Below, piece after piece: positions 1 to 6,360 of a stretch of 29,841 nucleotides of DNA. Below the pieces are notes generated by a model. It was not told the origin of the DNA. It did not search any database and worked only from the letters and a program-made list of their open reading frames with translations. A program made the position numbers and the translations under genes. Every line of letters starts with the position of its first letter. Position 1 is the first letter of the stretch. Source of the stretch: Geobacter sp. (GTDB taxonomy: Bacteria > Desulfobacterota > Desulfuromonadia > Geobacterales > Geobacteraceae). The stretch covers positions 1 to 29,841 of the forward strand of contig DNJC01000110.1 of assembly GCA_003490025.1 (NCBI GenBank). Direction: 5' to 3'.

Positions 1-465
1 GCTCTGGTCCTTGCCGGGATCGAGTCCCTTCCTCAAGTGGTAGGCGCCGCAGTCATCCTGCTCGATGCGCGCGTAGTGCCCGGTCGCCAGAAGGTCGGCG
101 CCCTTGGATGCGGCGATGTCGAGCAGCAGGCCGAACTTGATCCGCTCGTTGCAGCGGGCGCACGGGTTGGGCGTCCTCCCCGCTGCGTATTCGGCTATGA
201 AGTCGTCGATGACCAGTTCCTGAAAACGCTGCCTGAGGTCGATCACCTCGAACGGGATGCCGATGCGCTTTGCGACCCTGGCCGCGTCCATGACGTCTGT
301 GAGCGAACAGCAGGTCTTCCCGCCGGGCGTCACCGACTCGGGGCGCTCGTATAGCTGTAGCGAGACCCCCATGACGTCATGTCCCTGTTCCTTCAGCAGT
401 GCGGCGGTGACGGAGGAATCCACACCGCCGCTCATCGCCACCAATACCCGCTTTTTACCTTCCAT
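1..465 (-). CDS. mnmA: tRNA 2-thiouridylase MnmA, N-terminal part (runs off the window)
   Basis: MnmA adenylates and thiolates U34 of the tRNAs for Lys, Glu and Gln in the cytoplasm, taking sulfur from a persulfide relay that in E. coli passes through TusA. The visible 155 codons start at ATG 465-463 and show the PP-loop SGGVDSS at residues 12-18 and the NPCARCN motif with the first catalytic Cys at residue 104. The family is about 350-370 residues, so more than half, including the second Cys, lies beyond position 1. It sits 44 bp downstream of a TusA-like gene on the same strand, which fits a sulfur-relay grouping. Identification is firm; only the 3' end is missing. Confidence 0.95.
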   Translation of the reverse strand, partial: MEGKKRVLVAMSGGVDSSVTAALLKEQGHDVMGVSLQLYERPESVTPGGKTCCSLTDVMDAARVAKRIGIPFEVIDLRQRFQELVIDDFIAEYAAGRTPNPCARCNERIKFGLLLDIAASKGADLLATGHYARIEQDDCGAYHLRKGLDPGKDQS

Positions 466-509
466 GCCGCTTCCTGCTCCCGGGCCCGCAACCAAAGGGG
501 CCGATACTG

Positions 510-734
510 CTAATCCTCGCCCTTTTCAATCGTCAGGACGTAATATCCGTCGGTTTCCTTCAGGCCGAGCAGCTTGTGCCCCTCGGCCTTCAGGCTCCTC
601 GGGACGTTCTTGACAGGCTCGCCGTCGTCCAGGAGAAATTCCACCGTGGTACCGGTTTCTATCTCTTCGAGTTCGAGCTTTGCTTTAACAAAATTGGTGG
701 GGCAGGTGACCCCACGGAGATCTATGGTTGCCAT
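510..734 (-). CDS. TusA/YedF-family sulfur carrier protein
   Basis: A 74-residue protein beginning MATIDLRGVTCPTNF, with the family's conserved Cys-Pro pair (Cys11, Pro12), the cysteine that carries a persulfide. The length is typical of TusA-like proteins (70-85 residues). The start at ATG 734-732 is set by a GGAGG sequence just upstream; longer reading of the frame has no support. It lies 11 bp after the siroheme reductase gene and 44 bp before mnmA. It could pass sulfur to MnmA, serve the carrier-thiocarboxylate pathway upstream, or both; the sequence does not decide. Orthology to E. coli TusA itself is not claimed because several paralogues share this motif. Confidence 0.88.
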   Translation of the reverse strand: MATIDLRGVTCPTNFVKAKLELEEIETGTTVEFLLDDGEPVKNVPRSLKAEGHKLLGLKETDGYYVLTIEKGED

Positions 735-745
735 TGTTTTTCCTC

Positions 746-1681
746 CTACAGCGGCAGCTGGGTGTTGATGATCTGCGGCGGTATGGTCTTCTCGACCACG
801 AAGTCGGCGAAATCCTGCTTCAGATGATCCAGCAGCGACTGGCAACCTTCCCGGAGGATGATGTCGCCGACACGGACCCTGCCTGCTCCTTCTGCCTTGT
901 CTTTATACCAGTCGAGCACGGCGGCGATGAAGTCGGCAACCCGGTCTTCCGGCAGGAAAGTCGCGTACACGGTGCCGACCAGCGGACGCCGTCCCCACTT
1001 GCCGCCGACACGGACCGTGTAGCCTCTCTTTTCGGCCTTCCAGGCGCTGGTCGGGCAGACCTTGACGCAGTCGCCGCAGTAGATGCACTTGGCCGCGTCG
1101 AAGACCGGTTTGCCGTCTTCGCCCAAGGTGAGCGCTCCCTCGGTGCACGACTTGGCGCACAGGCCGCAGCTGATGCATTCGTCCGCATCGAGGGTCGGCC
1201 AGATGGCCCCCTGGAAGCCGACATCGTTGGTTGCCGACTTGGGACAGTCAAAGGGGCAACCGGCAAAGCCGACCTTGAACTTGTGGTGACCGGTGACGGT
1301 CCCGAAAAGCTTTTCGTCCACCTCCAGGGCGGATTTCTGCGTATCGACGAGGCCGTTCGGGTTGTACTCGCAGCCGCCGCAGGCGGTAGGGACGCGGACG
1401 CGGGCGCCGCAGGAGGCAACCTTCTGCTGTTCCTCGCCCAGCTCGGCCACGACGGCGTCGAAATGGGCGAAGTTGATGTTGATGAGTTCTATGGACTGGC
1501 GCACGGATAGGTGCACGAACCCTTTCCCGTATTTCTGCGCCACCGCGGTGATCTTCGCCAGGCGGTCGACGGACATCCTGCCGCCGGGAACGCGCAGGCG
1601 AATGGTAAAGAGGTCCTTGCCGCGTTCCTTTATGAAACCGCCGGCTTTCAGGTTTTTCAGGTCGATTTTCGGTTCAGCCAC
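746..1681 (-). CDS. Siroheme-type sulfite/nitrite reductase-like protein with two [4Fe-4S] ferredoxin clusters (Sir-like)
   Basis: A 311-residue soluble reductase. It has a short nitrite/sulfite reductase ferredoxin-like half domain (residues 15-80), then Cys91, Cys101, Cys104 and Cys142-x3-Cys146, placed as expected for ligands of a siroheme-coupled cluster. An inserted bacterial ferredoxin domain follows with two CxxCxxCxxxC motifs (Cys169-179 and Cys199-209). The small size resembles AsrC- and Fsr-type enzymes. By analogy with Sir of the Wolinella homocysteine pathway it could make sulfide from sulfite. I chose GTG 1681 because AGGAGAG lies 5-6 bases upstream; a GTG at 1717 would add 12 residues but lacks a ribosome site. 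tusA follows after 11 bp. The assignment of substrate is inference; nitrite or another oxyanion is possible. Confidence 0.85.
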   Translation of the reverse strand: MAEPKIDLKNLKAGGFIKERGKDLFTIRLRVPGGRMSVDRLAKITAVAQKYGKGFVHLSVRQSIELININFAHFDAVVAELGEEQQKVASCGARVRVPTACGGCEYNPNGLVDTQKSALEVDEKLFGTVTGHHKFKVGFAGCPFDCPKSATNDVGFQGAIWPTLDADECISCGLCAKSCTEGALTLGEDGKPVFDAAKCIYCGDCVKVCPTSAWKAEKRGYTVRVGGKWGRRPLVGTVYATFLPEDRVADFIAAVLDWYKDKAEGAGRVRVGDIILREGCQSLLDHLKQDFADFVVEKTIPPQIINTQLPL

Positions 1682-1916
1682 AACTCTCTCCTTAAAAGCT
1701 TTGATCCCTGCGGTCACGCCTATGCGGCGAAGGTTCGGAGGCGCGGGCGCAGGGGCAGGGGAAAAGCAAAAACAATAAATGTGAAATTTAGGGGGGGAGC
1801 GCCAGCCGGTTCTTCCCCCCTCCCAACCTCCCCCTCCGGGGGGAGGAGCGTCACCTATTCAATAAGGGCTGCTCAAGGCGGCGTGTGATACGGTAGGGGC
1901 GAATAATCATTCGCCC
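1682..1916. other. Intergenic region with repeats between the JAMM protease and reductase genes
   Basis: 235 bp without a gene. It holds a G/C-rich repeat at about 1791-1850, whose 21-base core (1812-1832) recurs at 29821-29841, and a perfect palindrome ending at 1920. No convincing promoter for the reductase gene was found here, so it may be read through from the metY operon. Confidence 0.6.
1791..1850. repeat. G/C-rich dispersed repeat, copy at left end of window
   Basis: A run of C-rich then G-rich sequence able to fold on itself (CCCCCTCCGGGGGGAGG at its end). The 21 bases at 1812-1832 are identical to the last 21 bases of the window, and a diverged inverted copy lies at about 29760-29791. 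Confidence 0.7.
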
Positions 1917-1920
1917 CTAC
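1893..1920. repeat. Perfect 12-bp palindrome at the end of the JAMM protease gene
   Basis: GTAGGGGCGAAT and its exact complement flank a four-base loop. The right arm contains the stop codon of the minus-strand gene that ends at 1917. No T-run follows on either strand, so a REP-like repeat is more likely than a classical intrinsic terminator, though the RNA hairpin could still slow or protect transcript ends. Confidence 0.75.
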
Positions 1921-2318
1921 ACGGTGATGATGATTTCAACCGTTTCCACCACCCCTGCGTTGATCCGGAAGGCCTTCGCCACGGGATTCTCGCGGTCCTG
2001 GAGGGAAACGATCAGGTGGTGGACGTTGGGAGTCAGCGCCAGCCGGATGTCTTCCTGCGAGGGGCGGGCGGGGGACTCGGGGTGGGAGTGGTAGATGACC
2101 TGCATCTCCTCGCCGCTTGCTCGCAGGGCCTTGACCACGGCGAACTGCTCTTTGGGGTCCATCATGAAGTGCTCGTTGCTGGCGTCGGTGTTGGTCATGG
2201 GATAGTGACTCGCCACCGCGTTGCCTGTCCCGCCGAGTATGCCGCACGCCTCCAGCGGAAAGCCGCTCTGGGAGTGGAGGATCACCTTCTCCAGGATGTC
2301 TGCCGGGATCTCGATCAT
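1917..2318 (-). CDS. JAMM/MPN+ zinc metalloprotease (HcyD/Mec-like)
   Basis: A 133-residue Mov34/MPN/PAD-1 protein with a full JAMM zinc site: Glu in PLEACGILGG near residue 22 and YHSHPESPARPSQED, which fits H-x-H-x7-S-x2-D. Small bacterial members trim C-terminal residues from ubiquitin-like sulfur carriers and release the amino acid formed on them (Mec with CysO in mycobacteria, HcyD with HcyS in Wolinella). It starts two bases after the stop of the E1-like gene (TGA-CC-ATG), so translation is probably coupled. A role in removing the terminal Arg of the carrier encoded two genes upstream is inference from context. Confidence 0.92.
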   Translation of the reverse strand: MIEIPADILEKVILHSQSGFPLEACGILGGTGNAVASHYPMTNTDASNEHFMMDPKEQFAVVKALRASGEEMQVIYHSHPESPARPSQEDIRLALTPNVHHLIVSLQDRENPVAKAFRINAGVVETVEIIITV

Positions 2319-2320
2319 GG

Positions 2321-3133
2321 TCAGTGCCCCAGGTCGCAGACGGTCATCGCCTCGACTTCGTCCTTCAACTCGGTGATGGAGGGGTTCTCCCCGCAGATCG
2401 GGCATTTCGGGTTTTTCTTGACCGGGACTTCCCTGAAACGCATGCGGAGGGCGTTGTAGGTCAGCAGCCGGCCGGTCAGAAGGTCCCCGGCGCCCAAGAG
2501 GTACTTGATCGCCTCGGTCGCCTGCAGCGTGCCGAGTACTCCGGGGAGTACGCCGATGACGCCGGCGCGGGAGCAGGTCGGGATCACGTCCTTGGGGGGC
2601 GGTTCCGGGAAGATGCAGCGGTAGCACGGGGATTGCCCGGGGGTCACGGTCATGGTCTGGCCGTCGAACTGCAGGATCCCGCCGTGGGAGTACGGCTTGT
2701 TCGCGAGGACGCAGGCATCGTTGATCAGGAACTTGGCTGCGAAATTGTCGGTCCCGTCGATGACGAAGTCGTAATCGGCGACCATGGCGGCTATGTTCTC
2801 CGCCGAGACCCAGGTCTCGTAGGTGACGACGTTCAGCTCCGGGTTGATGGCGACCATCTTCTCCTTGGCGGAGAGCACCTTCGCCTTGCCGACGTCGGCG
2901 GTGAAGTGGATCACCTGGCGCTGCAGGTTGGAAAGATCGACCTCGTCCGCATCGGCGATGCCGATGGTGCCGACGCCTGCCGCGGCAAGGTAGAGCGCGA
3001 TGGGGGAACCGAGCCCGCCTGCTCCGATGATCAGGACGCGGCCGTTCAACAGCTTCTTCTGCCCCTTTCCGCCGACCTCCTTGAGAAGGATGTGCCGCGA
3101 ATAACGGTTTATCTGCTCTTCGGTGAGCTTCAC
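2321..3133 (-). CDS. E1-like sulfur-carrier adenylyltransferase (HesA/MoeB/ThiF family, HcyF-like)
   Basis: A 270-residue activating enzyme that adenylates the C-terminus of a small ubiquitin-like protein using ATP. Visible are the nucleotide-binding GAGGLGSP near residue 38, the DLSNLQRQ motif typical of MoeB/ThiF, DGTDNF near residue 126, and two CxxC pairs (CYRC and CPIC) that usually hold zinc. The length is normal for the family. The gene starts at GTG 3133-3131, overlapping the TAG stop of the carrier gene, with GGAGG inside the carrier's last codons. Context selects an HcyF role over MoeB or ThiF, because the neighbours are metY and a JAMM protease and no molybdopterin or thiamine genes are present. 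Confidence 0.9.
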   Translation of the reverse strand: MKLTEEQINRYSRHILLKEVGGKGQKKLLNGRVLIIGAGGLGSPIALYLAAAGVGTIGIADADEVDLSNLQRQVIHFTADVGKAKVLSAKEKMVAINPELNVVTYETWVSAENIAAMVADYDFVIDGTDNFAAKFLINDACVLANKPYSHGGILQFDGQTMTVTPGQSPCYRCIFPEPPPKDVIPTCSRAGVIGVLPGVLGTLQATEAIKYLLGAGDLLTGRLLTYNALRMRFREVPVKKNPKCPICGENPSITELKDEVEAMTVCDLGH

Positions 3134-3345
3134 TATCTACCTCCGCCCATGAAATAGAGGAATTCCACGGTGTCTCCGTCCTTGACCGTTGCGCCTTCGA
3201 AGTCGCCGCGGTCCAGGATGTCGCCATTAAGTTCGACCGTCACGTATTCCCGTTGCTCCACCTGCAGCTTCTCCAGCAGATCGGTGATCGACACCGGGTT
3301 CTCGTCGGCGATGGTGGCAGGCTTGCCGTTCACTGTAAGGTTCAT
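3133..3345 (-). CDS. Ubiquitin-like sulfur carrier ending Gly-Gly-Gly-Arg (ThiS/MoaD family, HcyS-like)
   Basis: A 70-residue beta-grasp protein of ThiS size, beginning MNLTVNGKP and ending YFMGGGR. Active carriers must end in Gly-Gly to accept adenylate and sulfur; here an extra Arg (or Gly-Arg) blocks the tail. That is the arrangement in Wolinella HcyS, where a terminal Ala is removed by the JAMM protease HcyD. GAGGGGG upstream of ATG 3345 supports the start. The gene lies 47 bp after metY and overlaps the E1-like gene. It is proposed to bring sulfur as a thiocarboxylate to MetY. A pure ThiS role is less likely because of the extra residue and because no thiG or thiH is nearby. Confidence 0.9.
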   Translation of the reverse strand: MNLTVNGKPATIADENPVSITDLLEKLQVEQREYVTVELNGDILDRGDFEGATVKDGDTVEFLYFMGGGR

Positions 3346-3392
3346 TAGTTTCCCCCTCGTTTACTAACATAGATGAATGATAAAGAAAAGCT

Positions 3393-4646
3393 TTAGGCCT
3401 GCTCCAGCGCGGCCGCGAAATCCTCGATGATATCCTCGATGTCCTCTATTCCCACCGAGACCCTGATCAACTCCTCGCCGACGCCCATGAGCGCCTTCAC
3501 TTCCGGCGTGTAATCCGCGCATATGGTGCTGGCGGGGTGGATCACCAGCGTCTTGGTGTCGCCTATGTTGGCGAGGTTCTTGGCGAGGCTCAGGGCGTTG
3601 ATGACGCGAAAGGCGCTTGCCTTGTCCGCGACGCCGAAGGTGAGCAGGCCGCCGAAACGGCCGCCGAACTGCCGGTTTGCCACCTCGAAGTAGGGGGAGT
3701 CGGGAAGCCCGGGGTAGTTCACCCAGCTGACCTTCTCGTGTGCGTCGAGGAACTGGGCGACACGCATGGCGTTGGAACAGTGGCGCTCCATCCTCAGGGA
3801 GAGGGTGTCGAGCCCTTCGCAGTTCAGGAACGCGTTGAGCGGCGCGGCGCAGGCCCCGAAATCCTTGTGGATCAGCTTCCTGGTGCGGGCGGTCAGGGCG
3901 AAGTTCCGGTACTTCCGGTAAAACTGGTCGAAATGGGGGAACTTGTCGCTTTGCCAGTTGAAGCTGCCGCAATCTATGATCGCGCCGCCGATGGAGTTGG
4001 CGGTGCCGTTTATGTACTTGCTGGTGGAGTGGACGATTATGTCCGCGCCAAGCTCCCCCACGCGTGCAAGGTACGGCGTGGAGACGGTGGCGTCCACCAT
4101 CAGCGGGATCCCGTTTTCCCTGGCGATGGCGGAGAAGATGGCGAGGTCGGGGACGTCCATCTTGGGATTCCCGATGGTCTCGACAAAGATGAGTCGGGTG
4201 TTCTCATTGACGGCGCCACGCAGCGCATCGGCATCGGTGGGATCGACGAACCTGGTACTGATGCCGTAGTTCGCCAGCGTGTCGTGGAAAAGGGAGTAGG
4301 TGCCGCCGAAGAGCGAAGCGGAAGAGAGGATTTCGTCTCCGCTTCTGACGATTGCCATCACAGCCGTGGTGATTGCCGCCATGCCTGAAGAGGTCGCGAT
4401 GGCGGCGATTCCCCCCTCTATTGCGGCAAGCCTTTTCTCCAGGCTCTCCAGGGTCGGGTTGCCGATCCGGGTGTAGACCTGGCCTATCGCACGTCCCTTG
4501 AAGATATCCTCAAGCTCCTCCGCAGTGTCATACGCGAAGGCGGAAGCCTGGACGATGGGGCTTTTAGTCGCCCCTGAAGGACCGGGGGAGGTGCCCCCGT
4601 GAATGAGCCTGGTATCGAATCTCAAGCTACTCTCTGTCTTTGCCAC
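3393..4646 (-). CDS. metY: O-acetylhomoserine sulfhydrylase, PLP-dependent
   Basis: A 417-residue member of the Cys/Met-metabolism PLP family. Conserved features are YTRIGNPT (58-65), the SSGMAAI substrate and phosphate loop (86-92), Asp185 that contacts the PLP nitrogen, and the Schiff-base lysine Lys210 in HSTSKYINGT. The enzyme replaces the acetyl (or succinyl) group of activated homoserine with sulfur to give homocysteine; MetZ, which uses the succinyl form, is hard to separate by eye. The start is GTG 4646-4644 with AGGAGG four bases upstream. It is the first gene of the minus-strand operon, preceded by a strong promoter at 4747-4775. The adjacent carrier, E1 and JAMM genes suggest the sulfur donor is a carrier thiocarboxylate. 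Confidence 0.92.
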   Translation of the reverse strand: MAKTESSLRFDTRLIHGGTSPGPSGATKSPIVQASAFAYDTAEELEDIFKGRAIGQVYTRIGNPTLESLEKRLAAIEGGIAAIATSSGMAAITTAVMAIVRSGDEILSSASLFGGTYSLFHDTLANYGISTRFVDPTDADALRGAVNENTRLIFVETIGNPKMDVPDLAIFSAIARENGIPLMVDATVSTPYLARVGELGADIIVHSTSKYINGTANSIGGAIIDCGSFNWQSDKFPHFDQFYRKYRNFALTARTRKLIHKDFGACAAPLNAFLNCEGLDTLSLRMERHCSNAMRVAQFLDAHEKVSWVNYPGLPDSPYFEVANRQFGGRFGGLLTFGVADKASAFRVINALSLAKNLANIGDTKTLVIHPASTICADYTPEVKALMGVGEELIRVSVGIEDIEDIIEDFAAALEQA

Positions 4647-4652
4647 AAACCC

Positions 4653-4740
4653 TCCTAAACCCTCTAAGCGTCAAAGCTTCAGCTCCACCTGTTCACTTGC
4701 CCTGTCTCGTCCTGCGCGGAGGGCCTAATGGACAGGCGTG
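4653..4740 (-). promoter_or_regulatory. metY 5' leader with possible stem-loops
   Basis: From the predicted transcription start near 4740 the leader is about 90 nt. It contains CCTGTC...GACAGG (6-bp stem) and AAGC...GCTT just before the ribosome site. It does not match a SAM riboswitch consensus that I can recognise. Confidence 0.3.
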
Positions 4741-4746
4741 GGGTCG

Positions 4747-4775
4747 AGAATAGTATTAAATACTTTTTCTGTCAA
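4747..4775 (-). promoter_or_regulatory. metY operon promoter with a palindrome in the spacer
   Basis: On the minus strand, TTGACA (4775-4770) and TATTCT (4752-4747) are separated by 17 bp. The spacer contains a perfect inverted repeat, AGTATT-T-AATACT (4764-4752), in the position of a repressor operator. Which regulator would bind is unknown. Confidence 0.7.
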
Positions 4776-5119
4776 GAAATATTTGGAAATTTATACATCG
4801 GCTTGGTGTGTAATGTCTCAAGCTGCCGCCGCACGGTAGGTGTGGGGGATGACCTGCTTTTTACCTTAGGGAACGTGAAGGTCTATTATTTTAAAGGTCT
4901 GCACGTTCGGGGCCTTAGGCTTGTTTATTACGCAACGCTAGTGCCTTGTTGGGAACGTTTTCTTGCTTGTAATTGACATGCGAACTGTGGAATTCTCGGC
5001 GGTCTTCGCACGCCCCCGCAAGGTGCGCGTCTTTACACAGGATTACCGGATCTGACCGGGCTGGCGCAGTGCTTGGAATCGGTTGCACACCTTTTGAATC
5101 AAGAATTGAAAAAAAATAG

Positions 5120-5146
5120 TTGACAGCTTTGCAGGATAAATATAAA
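5120..5146 (+). promoter_or_regulatory. Probable cysK promoter
   Basis: A perfect TTGACA (5120-5125) is followed by TATAAA (5141-5146) with a 15-bp spacer; the AT-rich tract continues, so the exact -10 is uncertain. The leader to cysK would be about 80 nt. Confidence 0.55.
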
Positions 5147-5234
5147 AATACCCTTGCCTAAGATTCGGATCAATTAACACGGACATTCCCGGCACGGCTT
5201 CACGAGTGTATATATTCGAAAGGAGAACAACCAC

Positions 5235-6188
5235 ATGTCCCGCATTTACGAAGACAACTCCCAGTCCATCGGCAATACCCCGCTTGTACGGCTGAACCAC
5301 GTAACCAAGGGGGCCCAGGCGACTGTGCTCGCCAAGGTCGAGGGGCGTAATCCCGCCTATTCGGTCAAGTGCCGTATCGGCGCCAACATGATCTGGGATG
5401 CCGAGGAGCGCGGCGTGTTGAAGCCTGGCGTGGAGATCGTGGAGCCTACCAGCGGCAACACGGGGATCGCGCTTGCCTACGTGGCCGCGGCCCGCGGGTA
5501 CAAGCTGACCCTGACCATGCCGGAGACCATGAGCATCGAGCGCCGCAGGGTCCTGGCCGCCCTCGGGGCGAACCTGATCCTCACCCCCGGTTCCGCGGGA
5601 ATGAAAGGGGCCGTCGCCAAGGCGGAGGAGATCGCAGCCTCCGACCCGGCACGCTACTTCCTGCCGCAGCAGTTCAAAAACCCGGCGAACCCGGCTATTC
5701 ATGAAAAAACCACCGGCCCCGAGATCTGGAATGATACCGATGGCGGGGTGGACGTCATTGTGTCGGGCGTCGGCACCGGCGGGACCATTTCCGGCATCGC
5801 ACGTTACCTGAAGCACACCAAAGGGAAGCAGATTATCGCGGTAGCCGTCGAGCCTAAGGAGAGCCCGGTGATCACGCAAAAGCTCGCCGGCCAAGAGCTG
5901 AAGCCCGGTCCGCACAAGATCCAGGGTATCGGCGCCGGTTTCATCCCCGACACGCTTGACCTCTCCGTGATCGACCGAGTGGAGCAGGTGGACAGCAACG
6001 AGGCGCTCGAGTTCGCCAAGCGCCTGACCAGGGAAGAGGGGCTTTTGGTCGGCATCTCCAGCGGCGCCGCCGTGGCCGCTGCGGTCCGTCTTGCCAAACT
6101 CCCGGAGTTCGCAGGGAAGATCATCGTGGTTATTCTCCCCGACCTCGCGGAGCGTTACCTCTCCACCGCGCTCTTCGAAGAGGCCTAA
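5235..6188 (+). CDS. cysK: Cysteine synthase A (O-acetylserine sulfhydrylase)
   Basis: A 317-residue PLP enzyme that makes cysteine from O-acetylserine and sulfide in the cytoplasm. The Schiff-base lysine is Lys45 in NPAYSVKCRIG, the substrate loop PTSGNTG is at 71-77, and the PLP-phosphate loop GTGGTISG follows near 177. Large stretches read like enterobacterial CysK (SVKCRIGANMIW, the conserved segment around GIGAGFIP, and ERYLSTALF at the end). The start ATG has AGGAGA eight bases upstream. It is monocistronic between its own promoter and the hairpin at 6220-6247, and divergent from the metY operon, placing both sulfur-assimilation branches around one control region. Confidence 0.95.
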   Translation: MSRIYEDNSQSIGNTPLVRLNHVTKGAQATVLAKVEGRNPAYSVKCRIGANMIWDAEERGVLKPGVEIVEPTSGNTGIALAYVAAARGYKLTLTMPETMSIERRRVLAALGANLILTPGSAGMKGAVAKAEEIAASDPARYFLPQQFKNPANPAIHEKTTGPEIWNDTDGGVDVIVSGVGTGGTISGIARYLKHTKGKQIIAVAVEPKESPVITQKLAGQELKPGPHKIQGIGAGFIPDTLDLSVIDRVEQVDSNEALEFAKRLTREEGLLVGISSGAAVAAAVRLAKLPEFAGKIIVVILPDLAERYLSTALFEEA

Positions 6189-6219
6189 CACCAATCAGCG
6201 CCGATCAGCATGAATAACG

Positions 6220-6250
6220 ACAGCCCCGAGGGTTCCCCCGGGGCTGTCTC
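6220..6250 (+). terminator. Terminator after cysK
   Basis: ACAGCCCC (6220-6227) pairs with GGGGCTGT (6240-6247), with further G-C pairs possible inside, 31 bp after the cysK stop. The following tract is only moderately T-rich. Confidence 0.6.
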
Positions 6251-6298
6251 TGTCTGTACGGTGTCGGTACGGCGCCATCTAGCGGGTTCACGGCGATG

Positions 6299-6327
6299 TT
6301 GACAGCGGTGGTCGGAGCCCGTAAACT
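6299..6327 (+). promoter_or_regulatory. Promoter upstream of the HybB/NrfD-like gene
   Basis: TTGACA (6299-6304), a 17-bp spacer and TAAACT (6322-6327), 34 bp before the start codon. The separate promoter after the cysK terminator suggests independent transcription. Confidence 0.55.
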
Positions 6328-6360
6328 GGCGGCGTTTTCAGCTCACGGACAGGGGACGTC

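Larger units (their letters stand above)
4647..5234. other. Divergent regulatory region between metY and cysK
   Basis: 588 bp with no convincing gene and a more AT-rich middle. It holds the metY promoter and leader (about 4647-4775), an inverted repeat GAACGTG/CACGTTC at 4871-4877 and 4902-4908 enclosing two AAGGTCT direct repeats, and the cysK promoter near 5120-5146. Beyond these I see nothing specific. Confidence 0.6.

Noticed and set aside
4653..4740. A SAM or other known riboswitch before metY
   Set aside because: Stem-loops exist, but the conserved cores of the SAM riboswitch classes, SAH or cobalamin elements are not found.
4728..4976. An 82-codon plus-strand frame with GGAGG before its ATG between metY and cysK
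   Set aside because: It covers the metY promoter, lacks its own promoter, and the product has no family features. A short real peptide cannot be fully excluded; conservation in relatives would decide.
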